This document shows, one piece after another, positions 1-5,382 of a DNA stretch of 5,422 nucleotides. Origin of the DNA: Desulfobacterales bacterium (GTDB lineage Bacteria; Desulfobacterota; Desulfobacteria; Desulfobacterales; SpSt-501). The stretch is from assembly GCA_025454275.1 (NCBI GenBank), contig JALOOS010000151.1, forward strand, positions 1-5,422, written 5' to 3'. The translations under genes were made by a program, and so were the position numbers. Numbering within the stretch: position 1 is the first letter of the stretch; each line of letters begins with the position of its first letter. The notes under the pieces were generated by a model. The model saw only the letters and a list, made by a program, of their open reading frames with translations, did no database searches and had not been told where the DNA came from.

Positions 1-107
1 TCCTTGACATCCAGGTGGATGTTGAGACCGGGATCGGCGGCAGCGGCCGCCGTCGCCAGGAAGAAGGTGAGCACGAGACCGGTCGTGATTCTCGCAAACT
101 TGCGCAT
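1..107 (-). CDS. Exported protein of unknown function, N-terminal fragment
   Basis: This gene starts at an ATG at 107 and leaves the window on the left after 35 complete codons. The visible N-terminus looks like a Sec signal peptide: basic residues R2, K3 and R6, a hydrophobic core at about residues 7-19 (ITTGLVLTFFLAT), then an alanine run at 20-24 with a likely signal peptidase I site just before or after A24. The mature protein would start near ADPGLNIHLDVK and should be periplasmic, outer-membrane or secreted. A CGGAGG ribosome binding site at 120-115 lies 7 bases before the ATG and supports the start. The gene follows leuB by 145 bases and seems to have its own promoter and a strongly structured leader, so it is probably not part of the leucine pathway. 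Too little is visible to name a family. Confidence 0.72.
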   Translation of the reverse strand, partial: MRKFARITTGLVLTFFLATAAAAADPGLNIHLDVK

Positions 108-130
108 CGCAACGCCTCCGCATGTGACGA

Positions 131-163
131 CGGCACCCGGCGGCAAGATGCCCCCGGGTGCCG
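131..163 (-). terminator. Strong GC-rich hairpin between leuB and the exported-protein gene
   Basis: A perfect 10-base inverted repeat (CGGCACCCGG at 131-140, CCGGGTGCCG at 154-163) continues, after one mismatch, into a 4-base inner stem (142-145 with 149-152) closed by a 3-base loop. No T-run follows on either strand, so it is not a textbook intrinsic terminator. It sits about 90 bases after the leuB stop and 10 bases before the Shine-Dalgarno of the next gene. It could end or protect the leu transcript, or act in the 5' leader of the exported-protein gene. The fold is clear from the sequence; its role is inferred. Confidence 0.5.
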
Positions 164-216
164 GCTGGGATGATCAGGATAAGAAGAAGCCGAGCAACAA
201 ACGCTTCTAAACGGCT

Positions 217-245
217 AATATGGTGTCCGATGCGAGGATTTTCAA
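217..245 (-). promoter_or_regulatory. Candidate sigma70-type promoter for the exported-protein gene
   Basis: On the minus strand TTGAAA (245-240, five of six bases of the -35 consensus) is followed after exactly 17 bases by CATATT (222-217, four of six bases of the -10 consensus). It overlaps the leuB stop region by a few bases only and points at the exported-protein gene. A start of transcription near 210 would give a leader of about 100 bases that contains the hairpin at 131-163. This is pattern matching only. Confidence 0.35.
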
Positions 246-252
246 GGCAGGA

Positions 253-1326
253 TCAGCCGGAGGCGACGGCATCGGCGACCAGGTCCCCCACTTCGGTGGT
301 GCTCCGGCCCATCTTTCCCGAGGCGAGGCTGCGGATATCTTCAGCCACCACTTTCCTGACCGCCTTCTCGATCCGGGCCGCGGCCGCCGGCTCGCCCAGA
401 TGGTCGAGCATCATGGCGGCCGCTCCGATGGCGGCCAGCGGGTTGATGACGTTCTGCCCGGTGTACTTGGGGGCCGATCCGCCGATCGGCTCGAACATGG
501 AGACCCCCTCCGGGTTGATGTTCCCGCCGGCGGCGATGCCGAGCCCCCCCTGGATGATGGCGCCGATGTCGGAGATGATGTCCCCGAACATGTTGTCGGT
601 GACGATCACGTCGAACCACTCGGGGTTTTTGATCATCCACATGCTGACCGCATCCACGTGGCCGTAATCGGTCGTGATGTCCGGGTATTCGGCGGCCACC
701 AGGCGAAAGACCCGCTCCCAGAGATCGAAGGCGTAGGTCAGGACGTTGGTTTTGCCGCAGAGGGTGAGCTTTTTGCGCCGGTTGCGCCGCCGGCAGAACT
801 CAAAGGCATAGCGCACGCAGCGCTCGACCCCTGAGCGGGTATTGATCGACTCCTGGATCGCCACCTCGTAGGCGGTGCCTTTGCGGAGGAATCCGCCCCC
901 GCCGGTGTAAAGCCCTTCGGTGTTTTCCCGCACCACGACGAAATCGATCTCCTCAGGCCCCTTGTCCTTGAGCGGGGTCGCGACACCGGGATAGAGGACC
1001 ACCGGCCGCAGGTTGATGTACTGGTCCAGCCGGAAACGCAGCTCCAGCAGCAGCCCCTTCTCGAGAAGCCCGGGGGGGACCTCGGGGTGGCCGATCGCGC
1101 CGAGGAGAATCGCATCCATTCGGGCCAGCTCGGCCAGGACGCTCTCGGGCAGGATCTCGCCGGTTTTCAGGTAGCGCTCGCCCCCCAGGTCGTAGGGGTG
1201 CAGGTCCAAGCGCAGGCGGTCGCGGGTTTCGGCCGCTTTCAGGGCCTTCACGGCCTCGCGGATGACCTCCGGGCCGGTCCCGTCCCCGGGGATGACGGCG
1301 ATGCGATAGGATCTGGCCTCGGCCAT
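253..1326 (-). CDS. leuB: 3-isopropylmalate dehydrogenase-type enzyme (isocitrate/isopropylmalate dehydrogenase family)
   Basis: The 357-residue product belongs to the cytoplasmic family of NAD(P)-dependent beta-decarboxylating dehydrogenases. With leuC and leuD upstream, its likely reaction is 3-isopropylmalate to 2-oxoisocaproate in leucine synthesis. The N-terminus has the family start IAVIPGDGTGPE (9-20). Substrate and catalytic residues line up: R97 and R107 (NLRP), R133 in VRENTEG, Y140, K192 in GKTN, D225, and the metal-binding D249 and D253 in DNMFGDIISD. The length is normal. One point is odd: the cofactor loop reads GGSAPKYTG (282-290). Classical LeuB has HGSAPDIAG, while NADP-dependent isocitrate dehydrogenase has HGTAPKYAG. 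NADP use, or a related 2-hydroxyacid substrate, is therefore possible. The start at 1326 follows AAGGAG at a 7-base distance, 26 bases after the leuD stop. The family is certain; the exact substrate and cofactor are inferred. Confidence 0.9.
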   Translation of the reverse strand: MAEARSYRIAVIPGDGTGPEVIREAVKALKAAETRDRLRLDLHPYDLGGERYLKTGEILPESVLAELARMDAILLGAIGHPEVPPGLLEKGLLLELRFRLDQYINLRPVVLYPGVATPLKDKGPEEIDFVVVRENTEGLYTGGGGFLRKGTAYEVAIQESINTRSGVERCVRYAFEFCRRRNRRKKLTLCGKTNVLTYAFDLWERVFRLVAAEYPDITTDYGHVDAVSMWMIKNPEWFDVIVTDNMFGDIISDIGAIIQGGLGIAAGGNINPEGVSMFEPIGGSAPKYTGQNVINPLAAIGAAAMMLDHLGEPAAAARIEKAVRKVVAEDIRSLASGKMGRSTTEVGDLVADAVASG

Positions 1327-1352
1327 GGGAAATCTCCTTCTTCTGCCCGGGA

Positions 1353-1856
1353 TCAGCCGCCGGCCGGCTGTGTTCGCCGGCGGACGTAGGCCACCAGGCC
1401 GCCGGCCGCGAGCAGCTCGCGCATGAAAGCCGGGATGGGCTTGGCCTGGTATGTTTTGCGGGTGGTGTGATCGGTGATCACCCCTGTTTCGATATCGACC
1501 TCCACCTCGTCGCCCTCCCGGATCTCGGCCGCCGCCGGGGCGGATTCCAGAATGGGCAGGCCGATGTTGAAGGCGTTGCGGTAGAAGATGCGCGCGAAGG
1601 AGGCGGCGACCACGAGACCGACCCGTGCGCCCTTAATGGCGATCGGGGCATGCTCGCGCGAGGAGCCGCAGCCGAAGTTCTTGCCCGCCAGGATGATGTC
1701 GCCCGGTGCCATCCGGGCGGCGAAGCTCGGGTCGGCGTCCTCCATGCAGTGGCGGGCCAATGCCTCGGGATCGGAGGTGTTCAGGTAGCGTGCGGGAATG
1801 ATGGCATCGGTGTCGATGTCGTCCCCGAATTTCCAGATCCGGCCTCGTATCCGCAT
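1353..1856 (-). CDS. leuD: 3-isopropylmalate dehydratase small subunit
   Basis: The 167-residue product is the swivel-domain subunit that pairs with LeuC to isomerise 2-isopropylmalate to 3-isopropylmalate in the cytoplasm. It has the short-type length, with the N-terminal motif GDDIDTDAIIPARYL (11-25) and the signature GKNFGCGSSREHAP (58-71), whose SSRE helps bind the substrate carboxylates. The loop after Y24 reads YLNT. In archaeal relatives this loop helps decide between isopropylmalate and homoaconitate; YLNT does not settle it alone, though I recall it as common in bacterial LeuD. The ATG at 1856 is 9 bases after the leuC stop. A purine-rich stretch (AGGTGAGGGGGAG) overlaps that stop and supplies the ribosome binding site, so translation is probably coupled to leuC. 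Related functions in the family are homoaconitase and 2,3-dimethylmalate dehydratase. Confidence 0.93.
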   Translation of the reverse strand: MRIRGRIWKFGDDIDTDAIIPARYLNTSDPEALARHCMEDADPSFAARMAPGDIILAGKNFGCGSSREHAPIAIKGARVGLVVAASFARIFYRNAFNIGLPILESAPAAAEIREGDEVEVDIETGVITDHTTRKTYQAKPIPAFMRELLAAGGLVAYVRRRTQPAGG

Positions 1857-1865
1857 GGCTCCCCC

Positions 1866-3134
1866 TCACCTGCCGGCCACGTCGCCCGGGTGGGCGATGC
1901 GGCCGCAAACGGCGCTGGCGGCCGCAACCGCCGGGGAGGCGAGGTAGACCTCGCTCGCGACATGCCCCATGCGGCCGACGAAATTGCGGTTGGTGGTCGA
2001 CACCGCGCGCTCGCCGGCCGCGAGGATCCCCATGTAGCCGCCCAGGCAGGGCCCGCAGGTGGGGGTTGAAACCGCCGCCTCGGCCTCTACGAAGATTTGG
2101 ATCAACCCCTCGGCAAGGGCGTGCCGGAAGACTTCGGGCGAGCCCGGGATGATGATGCAGCGCACGTGGGGAGCCACCTTGCGGCCCCGGAGGATCTCCG
2201 CCGCGGTGCGCAGGTCCTCCAACCGGCCGTTGGTGCACGAGCCGATGACGGACTGATCGATCCGCACCTCACGCAGCTCGCTCACCCCGCGGACGTTGTC
2301 CGGCCGGTGGGGGCAGGCCACCTGCGGCTCGAGCCCGGACAGATCCCAGGTGTGGACCGCCTCGTAGATCGCATCCGCATCCGAGCGGTAAAAGGTATAG
2401 CCGCGGCGGGCGCGGCCGCGGACATAGGCGTCGGTGACCTCGTCCGGGGCGATGATCCCCACCTTGGCCCCGGCCTCGACCGCCATGTTGGAGATCGTGA
2501 AGCGGTCGCTCATCGGGAGCCGCTCGATGAGGGGGCCGGCGAACTCCATGGCCTTGTAGCGCGCCCCGTCGACGCCGATCCGGCCGATGGTGTAGAGGAT
2601 CAGGTCCTTGCCTCCCACCCAGGCCTCCGGCTCCCCATGGTAGAGGAAGCGGATCGATTCCGGCACGCGGAACCAGGTCGTGCCGGTGACAAGGGCCGCG
2701 CCGAGGTCGGTCGATCCGACCCCGGTGGCAAAGGCACCGAGGGCCCCGTAGGTGCAGGTGTGGCTGTCGGCGCCGATGATCACATCGCCCGGCAGGACCA
2801 GCCCCTGCTCGGGCAAAAGGACGTGCTCGATCCCCATCCGCCCCACTTCGAAGTAGTGCGGCAGCCCCTGGGCCAGGGCGAATTCCCGCATCTCCCTGGT
2901 CTGCATGGCGGAGGGGATATCCTTGTTGGGCACGAAATGGTCGGGGATCATGGCGACGCGCTCAGGGTCGAAGACCCTCTCCCCGCCCGCCTCGCGGAAC
3001 ACCCGGATCGCCAGGGGGGCCGTGATGTCGTTGGCGAAAGCGAAATCGAGGCGGACCTCGACGAGCTCCCCGGGGTTCACCTGGGGCCGGCCGCAGCGGG
3101 CGGCCAGGATTTTTTCGCTGATGGTCATCGGCAT
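1866..3134 (-). CDS. leuC: 3-isopropylmalate dehydratase large subunit
   Basis: The 422-residue product is the iron-sulfur subunit of isopropylmalate isomerase, of the compact LeuC/homoaconitase type of about 420 residues rather than the 460-470 residue enterobacterial type. It supplies the [4Fe-4S] cluster that dehydrates and rehydrates the substrate. The three cluster cysteines are visible: C300 in GSCTNGR and C360 and C363 in TCGPC. Other aconitase-family marks are PDHFVPNKD (64-72) and GADSHTCTYGALG (121-133). The frame stays open upstream to 3419, but the ATG at 3134 is the start because GGAG lies 7 bases before it, conserved sequence (ISEKILA) begins there, and the extension would overlap the regulator gene with low-complexity sequence. 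It is the first gene of leuC-leuD-leuB. Homoaconitase or 2,3-dimethylmalate dehydratase activity cannot be excluded, but the leuB partner favours the leucine role. Confidence 0.94.
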   Translation of the reverse strand: MPMTISEKILAARCGRPQVNPGELVEVRLDFAFANDITAPLAIRVFREAGGERVFDPERVAMIPDHFVPNKDIPSAMQTREMREFALAQGLPHYFEVGRMGIEHVLLPEQGLVLPGDVIIGADSHTCTYGALGAFATGVGSTDLGAALVTGTTWFRVPESIRFLYHGEPEAWVGGKDLILYTIGRIGVDGARYKAMEFAGPLIERLPMSDRFTISNMAVEAGAKVGIIAPDEVTDAYVRGRARRGYTFYRSDADAIYEAVHTWDLSGLEPQVACPHRPDNVRGVSELREVRIDQSVIGSCTNGRLEDLRTAAEILRGRKVAPHVRCIIIPGSPEVFRHALAEGLIQIFVEAEAAVSTPTCGPCLGGYMGILAAGERAVSTTNRNFVGRMGHVASEVYLASPAVAAASAVCGRIAHPGDVAGR

Positions 3135-3141
3135 GGAGGAT

Positions 3142-3145
3142 CTCC
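3142..3145 (-). promoter_or_regulatory. Shine-Dalgarno that fixes the leuC start
   Basis: GGAG (3145-3142) lies 7 bases before the ATG at 3134 and 13 bases before a second in-frame ATG at 3128. The spacing matches the other genes here, so 3134 is preferred to 3128 and to the far-upstream alternative at 3419. Confidence 0.7.
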
Positions 3146-3178
3146 GATTCGGTCCGTGATCCCCCCAGCCCCGCAAAC

Positions 3179-3188
3179 CGCGGTACCG
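3179..3188 (-). promoter_or_regulatory. T-box-core-like sequence in the leuC leader
   Basis: The minus strand reads CGGTACCGCG (3188-3179), which differs from the T-box riboswitch core TGGNACCGCG only at the first base. The variable base is T, which would pair with the A73 discriminator of leucine tRNA. It is followed by a GC-rich stretch able to fold (CCCCG with CGGGG) before the leuC Shine-Dalgarno. Against a T-box, the leader is short, no Stem I or specifier loop is evident, and the altered first base would lose its pair with the tRNA terminal A. It may be chance. Confidence 0.18.
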
Positions 3189-3215
3189 GGGGAACCCCTC
3201 CCGTCGGCAAGGAAG

Positions 3216-3227
3216 TGCAATTTTGCA
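3216..3227. promoter_or_regulatory. Inverted repeat, candidate operator at the leu promoter
   Basis: TGCAA (3216-3220) and TTGCA (3223-3227) form a perfect 5-base inverted repeat around two bases, in an AT-rich island inside GC-rich sequence. It directly abuts the proposed -10 hexamer and would cover the transcription start, where a repressor typically acts. The neighbouring helix-turn-helix regulator is an obvious candidate binder, but nothing in the sequence proves the pairing. Confidence 0.3.
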
Positions 3228-3256
3228 GACATACTTATTCGTCGCCGCAAGGTCAA
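3228..3256 (-). promoter_or_regulatory. Candidate leu operon promoter
   Basis: TTGACC (3256-3251) matches five of six bases of the -35 consensus and is followed after 17 bases by TATGTC (3233-3228), which matches only three of six bases of the -10 consensus. It would place the start of transcription near 3221 and give leuC a leader of roughly 87 bases. The weak -10 would suit a regulated promoter. No other candidate in the gap looked better. Confidence 0.3.
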
Positions 3257-3277
3257 GCCGAAACGGCAGGCGGGAAG

Positions 3278-3312
3278 GGGCGCGATCCGCCCTGGGGAAG
3301 GGGGTCGCCCCC
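3278..3312 (-). terminator. Two small hairpins after the regulator gene, possible terminator
   Basis: Immediately after the regulator stop codon lies a 5-base G/C stem with a 3-base loop (3300-3304 with 3308-3312). A second 5-base stem follows (3278-3282 with 3288-3292, loop CGATC) and then, on the minus strand, CCTTCCC. There is no real T-run, so intrinsic termination would be weak. Together with the separate leu promoter candidate they suggest that the regulator and leu genes are separate transcription units. Confidence 0.25.
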
Positions 3313-3951
3313 CTAACCCTCGTAGATGACGGCCAGGATGGTCGCCTTGTCTTCCTTGGCGGAGATGAGGTGCGGTGTCGTGGAGAGGTAGTAGGCGCTG
3401 TCGCCGGGTTCGAGCTCATGGCGCTCGCCGCCGATCTCGAGCAGGACCGTTCCGTTCAGCACGAAGACGAACTCCTCCCCCTCGTGCACGGACATCTCCT
3501 TATCCTGGCTGACGAGCAGCTGGACCACGAGCGCCTCCATGTGGTGGCCCTTCACCCCCGGGGTGAGGCTCTTGTAGCTGTAGAGGTGTTTCTTGCCCGC
3601 CCTGGCCGTGGAGCGGGCGGCGCTGACACGCTCCCCGCGGCGGGTGATGGAGAAAAGCTTGTCGCCCGTGCCGGAAACCAGGCGGCCGAAGGCGCTGTCA
3701 AGCGCCTTGGAGAGCTTGATCATGGTCCCGAGCTGGGGCTGGACCTCGTCGGCCTCGATGGCGGAGAGAAAGCCCACCTCGAATCCGGTCAGCCTGGAGA
3801 GCTCTTCGAGCGAGACCCCTTTCTCCTGGCGCAGCGCACGGATGCGGGCGCCGATCGCTTCGACCTCGCGCCCGGCGGGGGCGGCGATGGCGGCGGTGAG
3901 ATCCTCGAAAAAATCCACTTCCAAAAAAGGAGATTTGCCCTTGGCAGTCAT
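3313..3951 (-). CDS. XRE-family helix-turn-helix regulator with C-terminal cupin domain
   Basis: This 212-residue cytoplasmic protein combines a DNA-binding domain with a likely small-molecule sensor domain. Residues 34-92 form the XRE-type helix-turn-helix (IGARIRALRQEKGVSLEELS, then the recognition-helix region GFEVGFLSAIEADEVQP). Residues about 135-209 form a cupin barrel with HEGEE (156-160), G167, EPGD (181-184) and PH (193-194). Of the four usual metal ligands H156, E160 and H194 are present, but the first histidine position is S154, and the asparagine expected after H194 is A198, so metal binding is uncertain. The start at 3951 follows AGAAGGAG with a 7-base gap. The gene lies 178 bases before leuC and 265 bases after the acyl-CoA dehydrogenase. 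I recall such regulators near fatty-acid or CoA-ester genes in anaerobes; whether it controls the dehydrogenase, the leu operon or only itself is not visible. Confidence 0.9.
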   Translation of the reverse strand: MTAKGKSPFLEVDFFEDLTAAIAAPAGREVEAIGARIRALRQEKGVSLEELSRLTGFEVGFLSAIEADEVQPQLGTMIKLSKALDSAFGRLVSGTGDKLFSITRRGERVSAARSTARAGKKHLYSYKSLTPGVKGHHMEALVVQLLVSQDKEMSVHEGEEFVFVLNGTVLLEIGGERHELEPGDSAYYLSTTPHLISAKEDKATILAVIYEG

Positions 3952-4030
3952 GGTTCCGCTCCTTCTTAGCTCATTTCCGATAGGATGGTTGCACGGGCTC
4001 TCTATCCCGGTCGCCTGTCACCGGTCCGTC

Positions 4031-4054
4031 ACCGTGAACCTCGAACCGTGAACC
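4031..4054. repeat. Tandem pair of 10-base direct repeats
   Basis: ACCGTGAACC occurs at 4031-4040 and again at 4045-4054, separated by TCGA, a period of 14 bases. It lies in the leader of the regulator gene, about 80-100 bases before its start codon. It could be a paired binding site or a copy of a dispersed intergenic repeat; one window cannot tell. Confidence 0.45.
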
Positions 4055-4058
4055 CTTT

Positions 4059-4068
4059 TTCTATAGAA
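4059..4068. promoter_or_regulatory. Perfect palindrome upstream of the regulator gene
   Basis: TTCTATAGAA is a perfect 10-base palindrome, about 110 bases before the regulator start. It contains TATAGA, which could serve as a -10 hexamer on the minus strand, although no good -35 lies 17 bases upstream. A less perfect dyad (GGTT/AACC around four bases, 4071-4082) is next to it. An operator for self-regulation by the XRE-cupin protein is plausible but unproven. Confidence 0.25.
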
Positions 4069-4168
4069 CTGGTTTCACAACCTCGGATCACGGTTGCGGG
4101 CAAGGCGCAGGCCGAATCGAAAGCGCAGCAACCTCACTCGGTTGTGAGCACGTTCGAGAGGCCTGCAA

Positions 4169-4184
4169 TCCCGCCTTGGCGGGA
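4169..4184 (-). terminator. Short hairpin downstream of the acyl-CoA dehydrogenase gene
   Basis: TCCCGC (4169-4174) and GCGGGA (4179-4184) form a 6-base stem around CTTG, about 33 bases past the dehydrogenase stop codon on the minus strand. The sequence after it, TTGCAGG, is not a T-run. It may act as a weak terminator or mRNA 3' end, or be part of an intergenic repeat. Confidence 0.3.
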
Positions 4185-4216
4185 CCCCCAGCCGTCAGAC
4201 GCGGTTATGATACCAG

Positions 4217-5370
4217 TTATAGGCACTTTGCCCCGATGTGCCGGGCGATCACGATCCGCTGGACCTCGGAGGTGCCTTCGCCGATTTCAAGCAGCTTCTG
4301 GTCGCGGTAGAACCGCTCGACGTCGTACTCCTTCATGAGACCGTAGCCCCCGTGCAGCTGCACGGCGTGGTTGGCGCACCGGTACATCACCTCGGAGCAG
4401 TAGAGTTTGGCCATGGCCGCCTCCTTGGAAAAGGCCATGTCGCCGTCCCGCAGCCAGCATGCCTTATAAAGCAGCAGTCGCGCGCACTCGATCTCCATGG
4501 CCATGTCGGCCAGCTTGAAGGCGTTGGTCTGGAAGGTCGCGATGGGGCGGCCGAACTGTTCGCGCTCGTTCGCATAGCGCACGGCCCGGTCGAAGCAGCC
4601 CTGGGCCCCGCCCAGACCCATGGCGGCGATCGAGAGACGCCCGCCGTCCAGGGTCTGCATCATCTGGTGAAAGCCGTTGCCCCGCGGTCCCAGCAGGTTC
4701 TCCTTGGGCACCCGGCAATCCTCGAAGTAGAGCTCGGCCGTGTTCGAGGAGCGCCACATCATCTTGCCGTGCATGGCCCGGGCGGTGAACCCCGGGGTGC
4801 CGGCCTCGACGAGGATGCAGGAGAGCTCCGGTTTTCCGTCCCCCCGCTGGCCGGTTTTGGCGAGAACGGTCACCCCGCTGGTGATGGCGGTGGCGGCGTT
4901 GGTGATGAAGATCTTGCTGCCGTTGATGACCCATTCGTTCCCGTCGAGGATTGCCGAGGTCTTGGAGTTGGAGGCATCCGAGCCGGCATTGGCCTCGGTG
5001 AGGCCGAACCCCCAGAGGGCCTCCCCTCTGCAGAGGGCGGGCAGATTTTCTTTTGCTCCTCGCTGCCGAAGTAGTAAAGCGGGCCGATGCCGAGCGAATT
5101 TTCGGCCGCCACCGTGGCCGCATGGGAGCCGTCCACGCGCGCGATCTCCTCCACGGCGATGATGTAGGATAGGTAGTCCATGGCCTGGCCGCCGTATGTC
5201 TCGGAAACGAACACCCCGAAGAGCCCGAGCTCGGCCATCTTCTTCATGGTTTCGTAGGAGAACTCCTCCTTCTCGTCGAGCTCCCGGGCGACCGGTTGAA
5301 TCTCGTTTTCGGCGAAGCTCCGCACCGATTCCCTGAGAATCTCGTGTTCCGAAGAGAGACTGAAATCCAT
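4217..5370 (-). CDS. Acyl-CoA dehydrogenase, reading frame interrupted once
   Basis: This is a flavin-dependent acyl-CoA dehydrogenase that would introduce an alpha-beta double bond into a CoA thioester and pass electrons to ETF, in beta-oxidation or branched-chain acid breakdown. With one base restored near 5046-5054 the product is 384 residues, a normal length. The N-terminal helical domain starts MDFSLSSEHEIL and reads to GSEEQKK (about residue 108). The frame then changes and continues with LPALCRGEALWGFGLTEANAGSD (signature 122-132), the FAD-contacting middle domain (WRSSNTAELYFEDCRVP), and a C-terminal domain with QLHGGYG and the catalytic glutamate E365 in IGEGTSEVQR. Isovaleryl-CoA dehydrogenase usually has Ala at that place, so a short- or medium-chain type is likelier; the substrate is not determined. 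The ATG at 5370 is preferred over the GTG at 5400 because GGAGG lies 7 bases before it. As written, translation would leave the conserved protein at the break. Confidence 0.9.
5045..5054 (-). other. Frameshift site inside the acyl-CoA dehydrogenase gene
   Basis: On the minus strand the run AAAAGAAAAT (5054-5045) is where the two frames meet. Reading in from the start codon gives Q-K-K-I-C-P-P, while the conserved protein continues as LPALCRG one frame away. Adding one A to the second A-run gives Q-K-K-N-L-P-A-L-C and restores the whole enzyme; many relatives have K-K-x-Y-L-P here, which would need four bases. No other break is seen. Confidence 0.85.
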
Positions 5371-5377
5371 CGCGCAC

Positions 5378-5382
5378 CCTCC
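5378..5382 (-). promoter_or_regulatory. Shine-Dalgarno that fixes the acyl-CoA dehydrogenase start
   Basis: GGAGG (5382-5378) lies 7 bases before the ATG at 5370 and chooses it over an in-frame GTG at 5400. The typical family N-terminus MDFSLSSEHEIL agrees. The 40 bases upstream contain TTGACT (5411-5406) but no convincing -10, so the promoter is probably outside the window. Confidence 0.65.

Noticed and set aside
185..208. Inverted repeat AGAAGC/GCTTCT followed by TCTTATCC on the minus strand, as a leu terminator
   Set aside because: The stem is only six base pairs with a 12-base loop and the following tract is mixed pyrimidine, so it is too weak to call.
4..210. Plus-strand open frame of 68 codons at the left edge
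   Set aside because: It is antisense to the signal-peptide gene and to its leader hairpin, and shows no ribosome binding site or domain.
2097..3329. Long open frame of 410 codons on the plus strand, antisense to leuC
   Set aside because: It mirrors leuC in a GC-rich genome, has no recognisable domain and is rich in Gly, Asp, Arg and Pro in the way of antisense frames.
3135..3419. N-terminal extension of leuC by 95 codons
   Set aside because: It would overlap the end of the regulator gene, is rich in Ser, Pro and Arg, and lacks family similarity, while the ATG at 3134 has a good Shine-Dalgarno.
3223..3969. Open frame of 248 codons on the plus strand, antisense to the regulator
   Set aside because: It overlaps the whole regulator gene, which has clear domains and a strong ribosome binding site; the antisense frame has neither.
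4464..5123. Minus-strand open frame of 219 codons inside the acyl-CoA dehydrogenase
   Set aside because: It is the third reading frame of the same gene, Arg- and Gly-rich, without family motifs.
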